From Hyphomicrobiales bacterium (lineage in GTDB: Bacteria > Pseudomonadota > Alphaproteobacteria > Rhizobiales > Rhizobiaceae): a DNA stretch of 64,000 nt. The position numbers were made by a program, and so were the translations under genes. Below, in pieces: positions 43,357 to 52,744 of the stretch; position 1 is the first letter of the stretch, and each line of letters starts with the position of its first letter. The DNA lies in NCBI GenBank assembly GCA_900472625.1, contig UCIT01000044.1, forward strand, positions 1 through 64,000, written 5' to 3'. Under the pieces are notes generated by a model. The model was not told the origin of the DNA. It did not search any database and saw only the letters and a program-made list of their open reading frames with translations.

Positions 43357-44291
43357 CAGGCGAGCCTCGTGCCCGCAGGCAGATGAGTGCCATGCAGGAA
43401 GTCGGCGGCGGCCAGCGGCTTGCCGCCGGCCTTCTGCAGTTTCGTCAGCCTGACGGCGCCGGAGCCGCAGGCGACGACGAGATCGTCGGTCAATAGCGTG
43501 CCGGCCGTCCCAGAACCCTCGGCGCGCTCGGAGCCGAGCACCTTCACGCGCTCCGGCTTGCCTGACATCTCGAGCTCGAACCAGGCGCCTGGAAACGGCG
43601 CAAGGCCGCGGATGTGGTTATGAACGTCTGCGGCATCGCGCGAGAAATCGATGCGCGTTTCGCTCTTGTCGATCTTCGATGCGTAGAGCACGCCGTCTTC
43701 CGGCTGTGGCGTCAGTGGCAGGTCGCCCATTTCGAGCCTGACCATTGCTTCAGCCATCGCCTTGGCACCTGCATGCATCAGCTTGTCGTGCAACTCGCCC
43801 GCCGTCATGTTCTCGCCGATCGCCACTTCGCTGGTGACGGCGACGGCGCCGGTGTCGAGGCCCTTGTCCATCTTCATGACCATCATGCCGGTCTTTTCGT
43901 CGCCGGCCATGATCGCCCGCTGAATCGGCGCGGCGCCGCGCCAGCGCGGCAGCAGCGACGCGTGGCCGTTATAGCAACCGTATCTGGTGCCATTGAGGAT
44001 CGCCTCCGGCAGCAACAGGCCGTAGGCGACGACGACGGCGACATCGGCCTTGTGGGCGGCGAAACGCTTTCGCTCCTCGGTATCCTTGAAATTGACGGGC
44101 GTGAACACGGCAATGTCGAGCAGCTCGGCAGCTTGGTGGACCGGCGATTTCTGCAGATCGAGCCCGCGCCGGCCGCCGGGACGCGGCGGCTGGGTGTAGA
44201 CCGCAAGGATCGTGTGGCCGGCATCGACAAGCATGCGCAGCGTCGGGACCGAGAACTCGGGCGTTCCCATGAAGATGATGCGAAGAGACAT
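43356..44291 (-). CDS. fmt: methionyl-tRNA formyltransferase
   Basis: A 311-residue Fmt that formylates initiator Met-tRNA. The N-terminal formyltransferase fold begins MSLRIIFMGTPEFSVPTL and includes the folate-site signature SLLPRWRGAAPIQRAI (about 110-125). A C-terminal OB-fold domain (about 205-305) binds tRNA. The ATG at 44291 opens the conserved sequence; a longer frame to 44363 is not supported. In rhizobia def usually precedes fmt directly; here a toxin-antitoxin pair lies between. Confidence 0.95.
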   Translation of the reverse strand: MSLRIIFMGTPEFSVPTLRMLVDAGHTILAVYTQPPRPGGRRGLDLQKSPVHQAAELLDIAVFTPVNFKDTEERKRFAAHKADVAVVVAYGLLLPEAILNGTRYGCYNGHASLLPRWRGAAPIQRAIMAGDEKTGMMVMKMDKGLDTGAVAVTSEVAIGENMTAGELHDKLMHAGAKAMAEAMVRLEMGDLPLTPQPEDGVLYASKIDKSETRIDFSRDAADVHNHIRGLAPFPGAWFELEMSGKPERVKVLGSERAEGSGTAGTLLTDDLVVACGSGAVRLTKLQKAGGKPLAAADFLHGTHLPAGTRLA

Positions 44292-44349
44292 TGTGTGCCG
44301 CCAGTTCCTGTTATGCAGCCAGCTTGGGCTCTGCAACCGCTCGTGAAGA

Positions 44350-44769
44350 TCAGCCGTCTTCAAACGGGTTTACGAGCTTGAGATCAAGCCCTTCGAAGTC
44401 TTTTGTGTTGCGCGTCGCCAGTGTCGCGCCGTGGGTGAGGCAGATCGCGGCGATCATGGCGTCCTGCACCGACATTGCTCTACCGATGGCCTCGCGGCGG
44501 GCAAGAAGCTTGCCTGTTTCGATGGCGATGTGCCGCTCAAACGCAAGAATTCGTCCACTGTATACGGCCAACGTCTCGTTGAGCTTCTCCTTGTACCGCA
44601 CCGAGCCGGACCGAAGCCAAAAGCGTTCAGCCCCGAAGGATTGCTCCATGATAGTTACGTCGGACAGATAGAGATGCGACATGCTTTGTGCCGCGAACCA
44701 AGCTTCGACCAAGAGGCTCGGTTTTGGTTTGGTCGCCTCGGATATGACGTTCGTGTCCAGGACAATCAT
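44350..44769 (-). CDS. vapC: PIN-domain toxin, VapC/FitB type
   Basis: A 139-residue PIN-domain RNase. The acidic metal-binding set is visible: VLDTNVISE (Asp near residue 4), a mid-protein glutamate (TIMEQSFGAE), SVQDAMIAA and TRNTKDFEG near the C-terminus. It should cleave RNA (often initiator tRNA in VapC) when freed from its antitoxin. Its start overlaps the antitoxin stop by 4 bases. It is inserted between def and fmt. Confidence 0.9.
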   Translation of the reverse strand: MIVLDTNVISEATKPKPSLLVEAWFAAQSMSHLYLSDVTIMEQSFGAERFWLRSGSVRYKEKLNETLAVYSGRILAFERHIAIETGKLLARREAIGRAMSVQDAMIAAICLTHGATLATRNTKDFEGLDLKLVNPFEDG

Positions 44770-45062
44770 TCTAGTTCTTCGGAAGGGCGGCCAAAATTCC
44801 TTTTTCGCTCCGCCTCGATCTCGTCCATGATTTTCGCGTATTCCTCGGCTTCGCGTGCTTCCGCCTCGTTTTTCGGCGCAAGGATTTCGCGCATGGCTTC
44901 CCATGCCGACTTCGTCGGCGCTCCGGCGCCCGAGGCATCGACCACGGCCTTCTGCAAGAGGCTCTTTGCCTCATCGGAAAGGCTGTTGCCATTCTTTTCA
45001 GCGCGCACGGAGATATCGCGCTTCAACGCGTCGGAAATATTGCGGATCAGAAGATCACCCAT
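44766..45062 (-). CDS. vapB: ribbon-helix-helix antitoxin, VapB/FitA type
   Basis: A 98-residue antitoxin. The N-terminal RHH DNA-binding domain (DLLIRNISDALKRDISVRAE, then SLSDEAKSLLQKAV) matches FitA-like antitoxins. An acidic C-terminal helix (about 60-98) would wrap the PIN toxin. GGAGGT precedes the ATG. A perfect palindrome lies 14 bases upstream of the start and is the expected autoregulatory operator. Confidence 0.88.
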   Translation of the reverse strand: MGDLLIRNISDALKRDISVRAEKNGNSLSDEAKSLLQKAVVDASGAGAPTKSAWEAMREILAPKNEAEAREAEEYAKIMDEIEAERKRNFGRPSEELE

Positions 45063-45075
45063 GCGGCACCTCCAC

Positions 45076-45096
45076 TATGATATCACTGATATCATA
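45076..45096 (-). promoter_or_regulatory. vapBC operator palindrome
   Basis: TATGATATCA and its exact inverse are separated by a single base (10-1-10), 14 bases before vapB and overlapping a TATGAT -10-like hexamer. RHH antitoxins bind such sites with their toxin to repress the operon. Confidence 0.8.
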
Positions 45097-45127
45097 ATAC
45101 GCGGACGCCCCGGGTTCAATCCGTTGA

Positions 45128-45646
45128 TCAGATTGCCTTGGTGGTCTTGGCGGCCTTGGTGAACTTCTTGACGACCATTTCGCGCTTGAGGCGGGAGATG
45201 TGATCGATGAAGAGCACGCCGTTTAGATGATCGATCTCATGCTGCAGGCAGGTGGCAAGCAGGCTGTCGGCTTCGACCGTCTGTTCCTTGCCGTCGCGAT
45301 CGAGATACCTGACGCTGACGGTGGCTGGGCGTTCGACTTCGGCATAGTAATCCGGGATCGACAGGCAGCCTTCCTCGTAGACCGAGCGCTCGTCGGAAGA
45401 GGCGACGATTTCGGGATTGATGAAGACGAGCGGCTGCTTTTCCTCGCCCTCGCGCGCGACGTCGATGACAAGCATGCGGCGCGGCACGCCGATCTGGATG
45501 GCGGCAAGGCCGATGCCCGGCGCATCGTACATCGTGTCCAGCATATCGTCGGCCAGACGCTGCAGATCGCTATCGACGCGCTCGATCGGCTTGGAAACCT
45601 GACGGAGCAGCGGATCGGGGAGAATGATGAGTGGCTTGATGGTCAT
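45128..45646 (-). CDS. def: peptide deformylase
   Basis: A 172-residue metalloprotease that removes the N-formyl group from new proteins. The three signatures are complete: GIGLAAIQIG (about 46-55), EEGCLSIP (about 91-98) with the metal cysteine, and QHEIDHLNG (about 135-143) with HExxH. The ATG at 45646 opens conserved MTIKPLIILPDPLLR. It functionally pairs with Fmt, from which it is separated by vapBC. Confidence 0.96.
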   Translation of the reverse strand: MTIKPLIILPDPLLRQVSKPIERVDSDLQRLADDMLDTMYDAPGIGLAAIQIGVPRRMLVIDVAREGEEKQPLVFINPEIVASSDERSVYEEGCLSIPDYYAEVERPATVSVRYLDRDGKEQTVEADSLLATCLQHEIDHLNGVLFIDHISRLKREMVVKKFTKAAKTTKAI

Positions 45647-45744
45647 GGCGTTCCCCATAACCCATCTTTTTGCGGGATGGAATTATCCAAGAGCCCGGAG
45701 GCGACGCTTTTTTACGCCGTCTCCGGAATTTCGCGGGATTTTGC

Positions 45745-47244
45745 CTATGCGGCGCGGCGCGAGGCCTCGTAGGCAGGGCGTTCGTTGCCGCCGATACGGA
45801 AGCGTTCGAGCAGTCCCACCAGGCCTTCGACCTCGTTTCTCAGGCGACGGGTCTCCGCCGAGGTACGTTCGACCATGCCCGAGTTCTGCTGGGTGATGGT
45901 GTCCATGTTGCGGATGGCGACGCTGACTTCGTTGACACCGGTTGCCTGATCGCGGGCAGCGGAGGCGATGTCGGCGACGAAGCTGTTGATGCTGTCGATC
46001 CGGTTGATCATGTCGCTCAGCGATTCGCCGGTGCTGCTGACGATGTCGACGCCCTGGTTGACCTGGATCGAGCTTTCGGAGATCAGCCGCTTGATCTCCT
46101 TGGCGGCATCGGCGGTGCGCTGGGCGAGCTGGCGCACTTCCTGGGCGACGACCGCAAAGCCCTTGCCGGCTTCGCCGGCGCGGGCCGCCTCGACGCCGGC
46201 ATTCAGTGCCAGCAGGTTGGTCTGGAAAGCGATTTCGTCGATGACGCCGATGATCTTGGTGATCTCGGTCGAGGACTTCTCGATGCCGGCCATGGCCGAG
46301 ACGGCGCTGGTGACGAGCTCGCCGGAGTTCTTCGCCTTGTGCTGCGTTTCGCGCACGGCGGCGGAGGCCTTCTCGGCATTCGACGCCGTCTGGCCGACGC
46401 TGACGGAGAGCTGCTGCAGGGCTGCCGAGCTTTCCTCGACACCGGCTGCCTGTTGCGCGGTGCGCAGCGCCAGATCGTCGGAACCCTTGGCGATCACGTC
46501 GGTGCCGCGCATGATCTCGCCGGATGTGGCGCGGACGGAGGCGAAGGATGTGCGCAAGGCGGCGACGGCGCGATTGTAGTCCTCGCCCATATCCTTGAAA
46601 TTGCCCGGAAGATCGGTCGGCAGGGTGGATTCGAGATCGCCTCTGGAGAGCGCCTCGAGGCCGCGGCGAAGACGCTCAAGCGCATGCGCCTGATCGGCCT
46701 CGGCCTTCAGCCGCTCTTCCTCAAGCGTCACGCGCTTTTCTTCCAGCGCTTCGAGATAGACCGAGATCGAGTAATCCATGTCGAGCATCGCCGCCTTGAC
46801 GACGGCGGACAGCTTTTCGGCCAGAACCTTGCCCTGCTGGCGTGCGAACATCGACGGCCACTGCTTGTCCATCAGGCCCTTGATGAGATCGCTCATCAGC
46901 AGCGCGTAGCCGCCGATATACCAGCGTGGTTCCAGGCCGATGCGGGCATGCGTCTTGCCGACTGCGGTCACACCCTTGACGTAGGCTTCGTCGAAATTTC
47001 CGCCCGCCAGATTGGCCCAGTGCGCCTCCTGCCGCGTCTTGGCACTGTTCATATGCGCCTTGTCGGAGAAGAAGCGGGCCACGGCGGGCGTTCTGCCCAG
47101 CTTTCCGTAGAACCGATCGAGAGCGGCGCCCAGCAGGGGCGAGATTGTCGGACGCATCTCGCGCAACGCAGCCCGGGCTCCATCATCGAGCTCGATGAAA
47201 TCGAGGCGCTGCTGGAGAGAGGTGTCGGATTGCTGGCTGCTCAT
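45745..47244 (-). CDS. globin-coupled chemoreceptor (HemAT-like)
   Basis: A 499-residue soluble chemoreceptor without membrane helices. Residues about 15-165 form a globin-coupled sensor; the likely proximal histidine is in GKTHARIGLEPRWYIGGYALL (split: GKTHARIGLEP, then RWYIGG), the sensor-globin hallmark. A linker leads to a methyl-accepting signalling domain (about 230-480) with the tip IAFQTNLLALNAGVEAARA. It probably senses oxygen or another heme ligand and signals through CheA. The ATG at 47244 is preferred to a TTG at 47262. Confidence 0.9.
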   Translation of the reverse strand: MSSQQSDTSLQQRLDFIELDDGARAALREMRPTISPLLGAALDRFYGKLGRTPAVARFFSDKAHMNSAKTRQEAHWANLAGGNFDEAYVKGVTAVGKTHARIGLEPRWYIGGYALLMSDLIKGLMDKQWPSMFARQQGKVLAEKLSAVVKAAMLDMDYSISVYLEALEEKRVTLEEERLKAEADQAHALERLRRGLEALSRGDLESTLPTDLPGNFKDMGEDYNRAVAALRTSFASVRATSGEIMRGTDVIAKGSDDLALRTAQQAAGVEESSAALQQLSVSVGQTASNAEKASAAVRETQHKAKNSGELVTSAVSAMAGIEKSSTEITKIIGVIDEIAFQTNLLALNAGVEAARAGEAGKGFAVVAQEVRQLAQRTADAAKEIKRLISESSIQVNQGVDIVSSTGESLSDMINRIDSINSFVADIASAARDQATGVNEVSVAIRNMDTITQQNSGMVERTSAETRRLRNEVEGLVGLLERFRIGGNERPAYEASRRAA

Positions 47245-47440
47245 GATGTCTCTGCTTTGCAATTGAAACGGAACGGTAATTTAGCCGCAGCTTTTGACGA
47301 ATATAGTTTAGCAAAGGTTAAATACCGGCTCGATTAATCGGCTAGCGGTTGATTGAACGCCCGCAGCGGCAATCTAGACGCTCAATTGCTCGTTCACGTT
47401 TTGATCTAGTCAGCAGCGGCAATTTTGCTATGGTGGCGCC

Positions 47441-48664
47441 ATGAACGCGACACCCGACTCATTGACCGCCGCCTTGATCCATCTCAGCCCCGCAGGTCTG
47501 GCGCTTGCCGGAGGGGCGCTTGCCGCCGTGGTGGTGCTGATGACCGTCCTTATGGTTCGCAGCAGCCAGCTTCGGCGCGAGCAGGCCGAGGACGCAAACG
47601 AGCGGGCGATGGCGGCCGATGCGCGAATGTCGGAGCTCCTGAAGATCCAGGCCGAGATGCATGGGCGGATGTCGACGATGGCCGAAGTGTTCGGCTCCCG
47701 GCAATCCGAACTCAACCAGGCGATCAGCCAGCGTCTGGATGGCATGTCCCAGCGGGTCAGCAGCACGATCACCGAGCAGACGAAATCGACGCACGAGAAC
47801 CTGCAGCGGCTGCAGGAACGGCTGGCGGTGATCGATGCGGCGCAGAACAACATCCAGACACTGGCCAAGGATGTCGTCGGCCTGCAGGCGATCCTGTCCA
47901 ACAAGCAGACGCGCGGTGCCTTCGGCCAATCGCGCATGGAAACCATCGTGGCGGACGGGTTGCCGATGGGCGCCTATGCGTTTCAGCAGACGCTGTCGAA
48001 CGGATCGCGCCCGGATTGCACCATCCGCATGCCGAATGGCGCCGCACCGCTGGTGATCGACGCCAAGTTTCCGCTGGAAGCGTGGAACGCGATCCGCGAC
48101 GCCGGCGGCCCGGATCTTGCCAAGGTGGCCTCGCAGCAGTTTCGCCGCGATATGGAAATCCATATCCGCGACATAGCGGAGAAATACCTGATCCAGGGCG
48201 AGACCCAGGAGACGGCGTTCCTGTTCGTGCCGTCGGAATCGATCTTCGCTGAAATTCACGAGAACTTCGAAGCGATCGTGCAGAAGGCGCATCGGGCGCG
48301 CATCGTCATCGTCTCGCCATCACTGCTGATGCTGTCGATCCAGGTGATCCAGGCCGTTCTCAAGGATCAGAGGATGCAGGCGCAGGCGCATGTAATCCAG
48401 GGCGAAGTCGCAAATCTGATGGACGATCTCAGTCGTCTCGACGAGCGCGTGCGCAAGCTGCAGGGTCACTTCGCCATGGCCCAGAAGGATGTCGACATGA
48501 TCGTCACGTCCGCCGACAAGCTGACAAGGCGGGGCGCCAAGATCGAGGCGCTGGAGTTCGAAGGCGGCGATGGCCGCAAGGTATCAGGCGATGACGAGCC
48601 TGCGGCAAAATCCGTCGAGAGCAGAACGGGACTTCTCAAGCTCAGGGTGGTTGACGACGAGTAA
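47441..48664 (+). CDS. rmuC: DNA recombination protein RmuC
   Basis: A 407-residue RmuC-family protein: one N-terminal membrane helix (about 18-38), a coiled coil (about 40-140) and the RmuC nuclease-like core (about 165-370) with APLVIDAKFPLEAW and FVPSESIFAEI. The core has the lysine and acidic residues of a PD-(D/E)XK fold. RmuC limits rearrangements at inverted repeats. It is followed 51 bases later by rbsK in the same direction. Confidence 0.92.
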   Translation: MNATPDSLTAALIHLSPAGLALAGGALAAVVVLMTVLMVRSSQLRREQAEDANERAMAADARMSELLKIQAEMHGRMSTMAEVFGSRQSELNQAISQRLDGMSQRVSSTITEQTKSTHENLQRLQERLAVIDAAQNNIQTLAKDVVGLQAILSNKQTRGAFGQSRMETIVADGLPMGAYAFQQTLSNGSRPDCTIRMPNGAAPLVIDAKFPLEAWNAIRDAGGPDLAKVASQQFRRDMEIHIRDIAEKYLIQGETQETAFLFVPSESIFAEIHENFEAIVQKAHRARIVIVSPSLLMLSIQVIQAVLKDQRMQAQAHVIQGEVANLMDDLSRLDERVRKLQGHFAMAQKDVDMIVTSADKLTRRGAKIEALEFEGGDGRKVSGDDEPAAKSVESRTGLLKLRVVDDE

Positions 48665-48715
48665 GACCTTCGGGCAGTGTCGCCGCCAAAGAAAAGCTCT
48701 GGAAGGAACGCCTCA

Positions 48716-49615
48716 GTGATTACCGTTTTCGGCTCCATCAACATGGACCTCATCGCCACCACGCAGCGCTTGCCCAAGCCGGGCGAGACCGTTGCCGGAA
48801 ACGGCTTTTCGACGGCTGCCGGCGGCAAGGGCGCCAACCAGGCGCTGGCCGCGCGCCGCGCGGGATGCAGCGTGCACATGGCCGGTGCCGTCGGCCATGA
48901 TGGATTTGCCGATGACGCTCTGGCGCTTCTCAAGGCAGCCGGTACCGAACTCGATGCCGTCAAACGGGCCGATGAGCCGACCGGGACGGCGATCATCCTC
49001 GTTGGCGGCGACGGCGAGAACATGATTGCCGTGGTGCCGGGTGCAAACGGCACGGTCACCGCAGCCGATGCAGACAAGGCCGTTGGCGGCATGAGCAGGG
49101 GCGACACGCTGATGCTTCAGCTCGAGGTGCCTGCCGCCGCCGTCGAGCAGGCTCTCTCGGCCGCCAGGGCCAAGGGCGTCACCACCATTCTCAATCTGGC
49201 GCCGCTGATCGACGACGCTGCCCGCCTCGGCCGTCTGGCCGACATCGTCATTGCCAACGAAACGGAATTCGAGCGTCTTGCCGGCCAGGAGAACATGACG
49301 GCGGAAGAGCGGGAAGCGGCGCTCAAGCGCCTCAACTCGGAAACGGGGCAAACGCTGATCGTGACGCTCGGCGGCGACGGCGTGGTCGCTATCCGTGACG
49401 GCGTGATCTCTCGGGCCAAGGGGTTGAAGATCGAACCGGTGGACACCGTCGGTGCCGGCGACACGTTCTGCGGCTACTTCGCCGCCAGCCTCGACGAAGG
49501 CCTCGCCTTCGAGCCGGCGCTTCGGCGCGCTGCCGTCGCGGGGTCGCTCGCCTGCCTCAAGCAGGGGGCTCAGCCGTCCATTCCGCTGCGCGATGAAGTC
49601 GCAAACAAGCTATAG
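48716..49615 (+). CDS. rbsK: ribokinase
   Basis: A 299-residue PfkB-family kinase phosphorylating ribose at O5. GSINMDLI at the N-terminus, the GGKGANQALAAARRAG-like segment (GGKGANQALA) and DTVGAGDTFCGYF (about 245-257) carry the sugar site, anion hole and catalytic aspartate. The GTG at 48716 is preferred: GGAAGGA lies upstream and homology begins there. Confidence 0.92.
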   Translation: MITVFGSINMDLIATTQRLPKPGETVAGNGFSTAAGGKGANQALAARRAGCSVHMAGAVGHDGFADDALALLKAAGTELDAVKRADEPTGTAIILVGGDGENMIAVVPGANGTVTAADADKAVGGMSRGDTLMLQLEVPAAAVEQALSAARAKGVTTILNLAPLIDDAARLGRLADIVIANETEFERLAGQENMTAEEREAALKRLNSETGQTLIVTLGGDGVVAIRDGVISRAKGLKIEPVDTVGAGDTFCGYFAASLDEGLAFEPALRRAAVAGSLACLKQGAQPSIPLRDEVANKL

Positions 49616-49699
49616 CCGTTTCGGCTGGCGACATTGTCCGCAATGCCTGCTGCCGAACCGCTAAAATATAATCGTATTTCATTCAAATTTAATAGGTTT

Positions 49700-49733
49700 C
49701 CGGCGATCTTCCGCTCGATCGCCGGCTCCTTTT
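49700..49733 (+). terminator. possible terminator after rbsK
   Basis: CCGGCGAT (49700-49707) pairs with ATCGCCGG (49718-49725) and is followed by CTCCTTTT. It lies 85 bases past the rbsK stop, with a 10-base loop, so it is a moderate candidate. Confidence 0.45.
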
Positions 49734-49841
49734 CTCAGGGGATGCGGCACTCGCTACGGCGGCTCCATGACGGGGCATGCTTTCGCCTTTTGTGCCGGCA
49801 GATGCGTCGCTCGGCCCATCCTTGATCCCCCCGAGGAATCC

Positions 49842-52196
49842 ATGTTCATCTTTCGCATGAAATCGCTTGCGGCCAAACTTATCCTGATTACCGGCTGCGC
49901 CATCGCGCTGGTTCTCCTGATCTCCAATTTCTTCCTTATCGGCGAAACCCGCAACCGGGTGGAAACGCTGACCATGGACCAGGCAAACCTCGAGGCAAAA
50001 GCGATTGCCAACGAAGTGGCCTCTTCGGTGGGCGAGCTCGCAGGCGCTGCGCGCTCGATGGCCGGCGTGATCGGTCGTGGCCACGAGGGCAAGTATCTCG
50101 ATCGCAAGTCGATCGTCGACATGCTGAAGGCCAACGTCGAGCGCAACCAGTTCGCGTTCGGCAGCTGGTTCGGCGAAGAGCCGAACGCCTTCGACGGTCA
50201 ATCGCCATCGTTTGCCGGCCGGACGGACCTCGGCTCGGACAAGACGGGCGCGTTCAACGCCTACTGGACCAAGACCAAGGACGGTGGCTACACCTTCTCG
50301 GTGTTCGGATCGGACTACAAGGCCGAATGGTACAGCCTCGCGGCTGCGAGCAAGAAGGGCGCGATCTCCTCGCCCTACGCCGAAAGCACCACCGGCGAGA
50401 ACACCGCAATGACCTCGATCGCCTATCCTGTCATGTCAGCCGGCAAGATGATCGGCGTCAGCGGCGTCGACATCTCGCTGAAGTCGCTCACCGACAAGCT
50501 CGGTAACCTGCATCCTTTCGGAACCGGCCGCGTGACCCTGCTGTCGCAGGGTGGAAACTGGATCGTCGCGCCGTCCAAGGACCTGGCGATGAAGCCCTAC
50601 GAGGGCGAAGGCGTGGATAAAGTCAAGGCTGGCCTTTCCACGCTCTCGCCAGCCGTGGTCAAGAACCTGTCGATCGGCGACGGCGAGCCCTTTGATCGCG
50701 TGGTCTATCCCTTCGCCCTGCCTGATCTGAACACCAACTGGGTCATCCTCGTCGATGTGCCGCACAGCGCGATCAATGCGCCGGTGCAGGATCAGACCGT
50801 CATGATGATCGTCGCAGGCGTTCTGGTTCTCGCAGCCGTCATGCTGGCGCTCTACTTTGCCGTGCGCGCCTTCGTCCAGAAGCCGCTTGGCGGCCTGGTT
50901 GCCAGCGTCCGCACCCTCAGCGAAGGCCGCTACGAGCAGCCGGTCACCGGCCAGGATCGCGCCGACGAAACCGGCTCGGTCGCCAAGGCGCTGGAAGGCT
51001 TCCGCCATGCATTGGCCGACAGCCGCCGCCTCGAAGCCGAGGCCAAGGTCCAGCGGCAGGAAGCGGAGTCCGAGCGCGGGCGTTCCGAGAGCGAGCGTCA
51101 GCAGTCGGTATCGCTGCAGCGCCACATCGTTTCGATCGTCGGATCGGGTCTTTCCGAGCTGTCCAAGGGCAATCTCAGCCACCGCATCAACGACGAGTTC
51201 CCCGGCGAATACGACAAGCTGAAGCAGGATTTCAACGCCGCTCTGGCAGCGCTGGAAGAAACCATCACGACGATGAACCTCAGCGTCGTCAACATCGGCT
51301 CTGGCACCAGCGAGATCAGCGGCAGCGCATCCGATCTCGCCAAGCGTACCGAGCAGCAGGCGGCCAGCCTGGAAGAGACCGCAGCAGCCCTGAACCAGCT
51401 CACCGCGCAGGTCAACTCCAGCGCCGACAATGCCCGCACCGCGGCCGACAACGTCAACCACGCCTGCGAGGATGCCGAGAGATCGGGCGACGTCGTTCGC
51501 AAGGCGATCGCCTCGATGAACGGCATCGCGCAGTCCTCCACGGAAGTCTCGCGCATCATCGGCGTCATCGACGAGATCGCCTTCCAGACCAACCTGCTGG
51601 CGCTCAACGCCGGCGTCGAAGCGGCGCGCGCCGGTGAAGCCGGCAAGGGCTTTGCCGTCGTGGCACAGGAAGTGCGCGAACTGGCTCAACGATCGGCCAG
51701 CGCTGCCAAGGAGATCAAGACGCTGATCAACACCTCGGCCGTGCAGGTCAAGGAAGGCGTCGATCTCGTCGGTAAGGCCGGCGATACACTGCATACCATC
51801 TCCGAGCAGGTGATGCGCATCAACGGCCTCATCCGCGAGATCTCCGCGTCGGCCAGCGAGCAGGCGATCGGTCTCAAGGAAGTTAGCCAGGCCATGAACC
51901 AGATGGACCAGGTGACGCAGCAGAATGCCGCCATGGTCGAGGAAACCACGGCCGCCAGCGTGACGCTCAACGAAGAAGCCCAGACGCTGCAGCAGCTCGT
52001 GATGCGCTTCCGTGTCAGTGGCGCTGGCCAGTCGGCTTCGCTGCGTTCGACGGCCCAGCAGATGCGGGCACCGGCGGCAACGTACCGCCAGCCATCGGCA
52101 CCGAGCTACCGTCAGGCCGTCGCTCCGGCACCGCGCCGGGCCGCCCAGTCGCACGGCTCCGCAGCCGTCGCGCAGGACAGCTGGGAAGAGTTCTGA
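49842..52196 (+). CDS. Cache-domain methyl-accepting chemotaxis protein
   Basis: A 784-residue chemoreceptor. TM1 (about 10-32) and TM2 (about 310-335) enclose a large periplasmic double Cache sensor (about 40-300) with FGSWFGEEPNAFDG and GVSGVDISL. HAMP and coiled-coil segments follow, then the signalling tip IAFQTNLLALNAGVEAARA near residue 590. The protein ends in DSWEEF, another CheR-tethering pentapeptide. It would respond to small ligands such as amino or organic acids. GAGGAA precedes the ATG at 49842. A strong terminator follows. Confidence 0.92.
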   Translation: MFIFRMKSLAAKLILITGCAIALVLLISNFFLIGETRNRVETLTMDQANLEAKAIANEVASSVGELAGAARSMAGVIGRGHEGKYLDRKSIVDMLKANVERNQFAFGSWFGEEPNAFDGQSPSFAGRTDLGSDKTGAFNAYWTKTKDGGYTFSVFGSDYKAEWYSLAAASKKGAISSPYAESTTGENTAMTSIAYPVMSAGKMIGVSGVDISLKSLTDKLGNLHPFGTGRVTLLSQGGNWIVAPSKDLAMKPYEGEGVDKVKAGLSTLSPAVVKNLSIGDGEPFDRVVYPFALPDLNTNWVILVDVPHSAINAPVQDQTVMMIVAGVLVLAAVMLALYFAVRAFVQKPLGGLVASVRTLSEGRYEQPVTGQDRADETGSVAKALEGFRHALADSRRLEAEAKVQRQEAESERGRSESERQQSVSLQRHIVSIVGSGLSELSKGNLSHRINDEFPGEYDKLKQDFNAALAALEETITTMNLSVVNIGSGTSEISGSASDLAKRTEQQAASLEETAAALNQLTAQVNSSADNARTAADNVNHACEDAERSGDVVRKAIASMNGIAQSSTEVSRIIGVIDEIAFQTNLLALNAGVEAARAGEAGKGFAVVAQEVRELAQRSASAAKEIKTLINTSAVQVKEGVDLVGKAGDTLHTISEQVMRINGLIREISASASEQAIGLKEVSQAMNQMDQVTQQNAAMVEETTAASVTLNEEAQTLQQLVMRFRVSGAGQSASLRSTAQQMRAPAATYRQPSAPSYRQAVAPAPRRAAQSHGSAAVAQDSWEEF

Positions 52197-52225
52197 GCCG
52201 AGAGGCTGGACGCCATATAGAAACG

Positions 52226-52263
52226 AAAACAGGCGCCGGAGCGATCCGGCGCCTGTTTTTTTT
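52226..52263 (+). terminator. strong Rho-independent terminator between convergent genes
   Basis: A perfect 15 bp stem (52226-52240 with 52245-52259) and a GCGA loop, followed by more T. The A-rich left flank makes it work on the minus strand too, so it can end both the chemoreceptor and ptsN transcripts. Confidence 0.93.
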
Positions 52264-52279
52264 GCTCGCTATCGGATGA

Positions 52280-52744
52280 TCAGGCGGCGTTCGACGCCTG
52301 CTCCTCATTGAGGAAAGCATAGATCGCCGACGCGGAATCGGTTGCGCGCAGCTTCGAGACCAGATCCTGGTCGCGCAGAACGCGGGCGATGCGCGACAGC
52401 GCCTTCAGGTGGTCGGCGCCGGCGCCTTCGGGCGCGAGCAGCAGAAAGACGAGATCGACCGGCTGATCATCAAGCGCTTCGAAATCGACCGGCTGGTCGA
52501 GACGCGCGAAGATGCCGACGATGGAACTGACGCTGGCGAGCTTGCCATGCGGGATGGCGATGCCGTTGCCGACGCCGGTGGAGCCGAGACGCTCCCGCTG
52601 CAGGATGACATCGAAGACTTCCCGCTCGGACAGGCCAGTGACTTTCGACGCCTTGGCCGACAATTCCTGCAGGAGCTGTTTCTTGGAATTTACTCTGAGA
52701 GCGGGAATGATTGCATTCTGCTGCAGCAAATCTGCCAAAGCCAT
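52280..52744 (-). CDS. ptsN: PTS-Ntr EIIA component (nitrogen regulatory IIA)
   Basis: A 154-residue EIIA-Ntr. The phosphorylatable histidine is His66 in GIAIPHGKL, with NGIAIP and FLLLAPEGAGADHLKALSRIAR as family hallmarks. It regulates potassium, nitrogen and carbon-related functions according to its phosphorylation. The ATG at 52744 is used; the earlier frame (MAQKEKE) is unconserved in character. It is the last gene of the lptC-to-ptsN block and follows hpf by 62 bases. Confidence 0.94.
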   Translation of the reverse strand: MALADLLQQNAIIPALRVNSKKQLLQELSAKASKVTGLSEREVFDVILQRERLGSTGVGNGIAIPHGKLASVSSIVGIFARLDQPVDFEALDDQPVDLVFLLLAPEGAGADHLKALSRIARVLRDQDLVSKLRATDSASAIYAFLNEEQASNAA

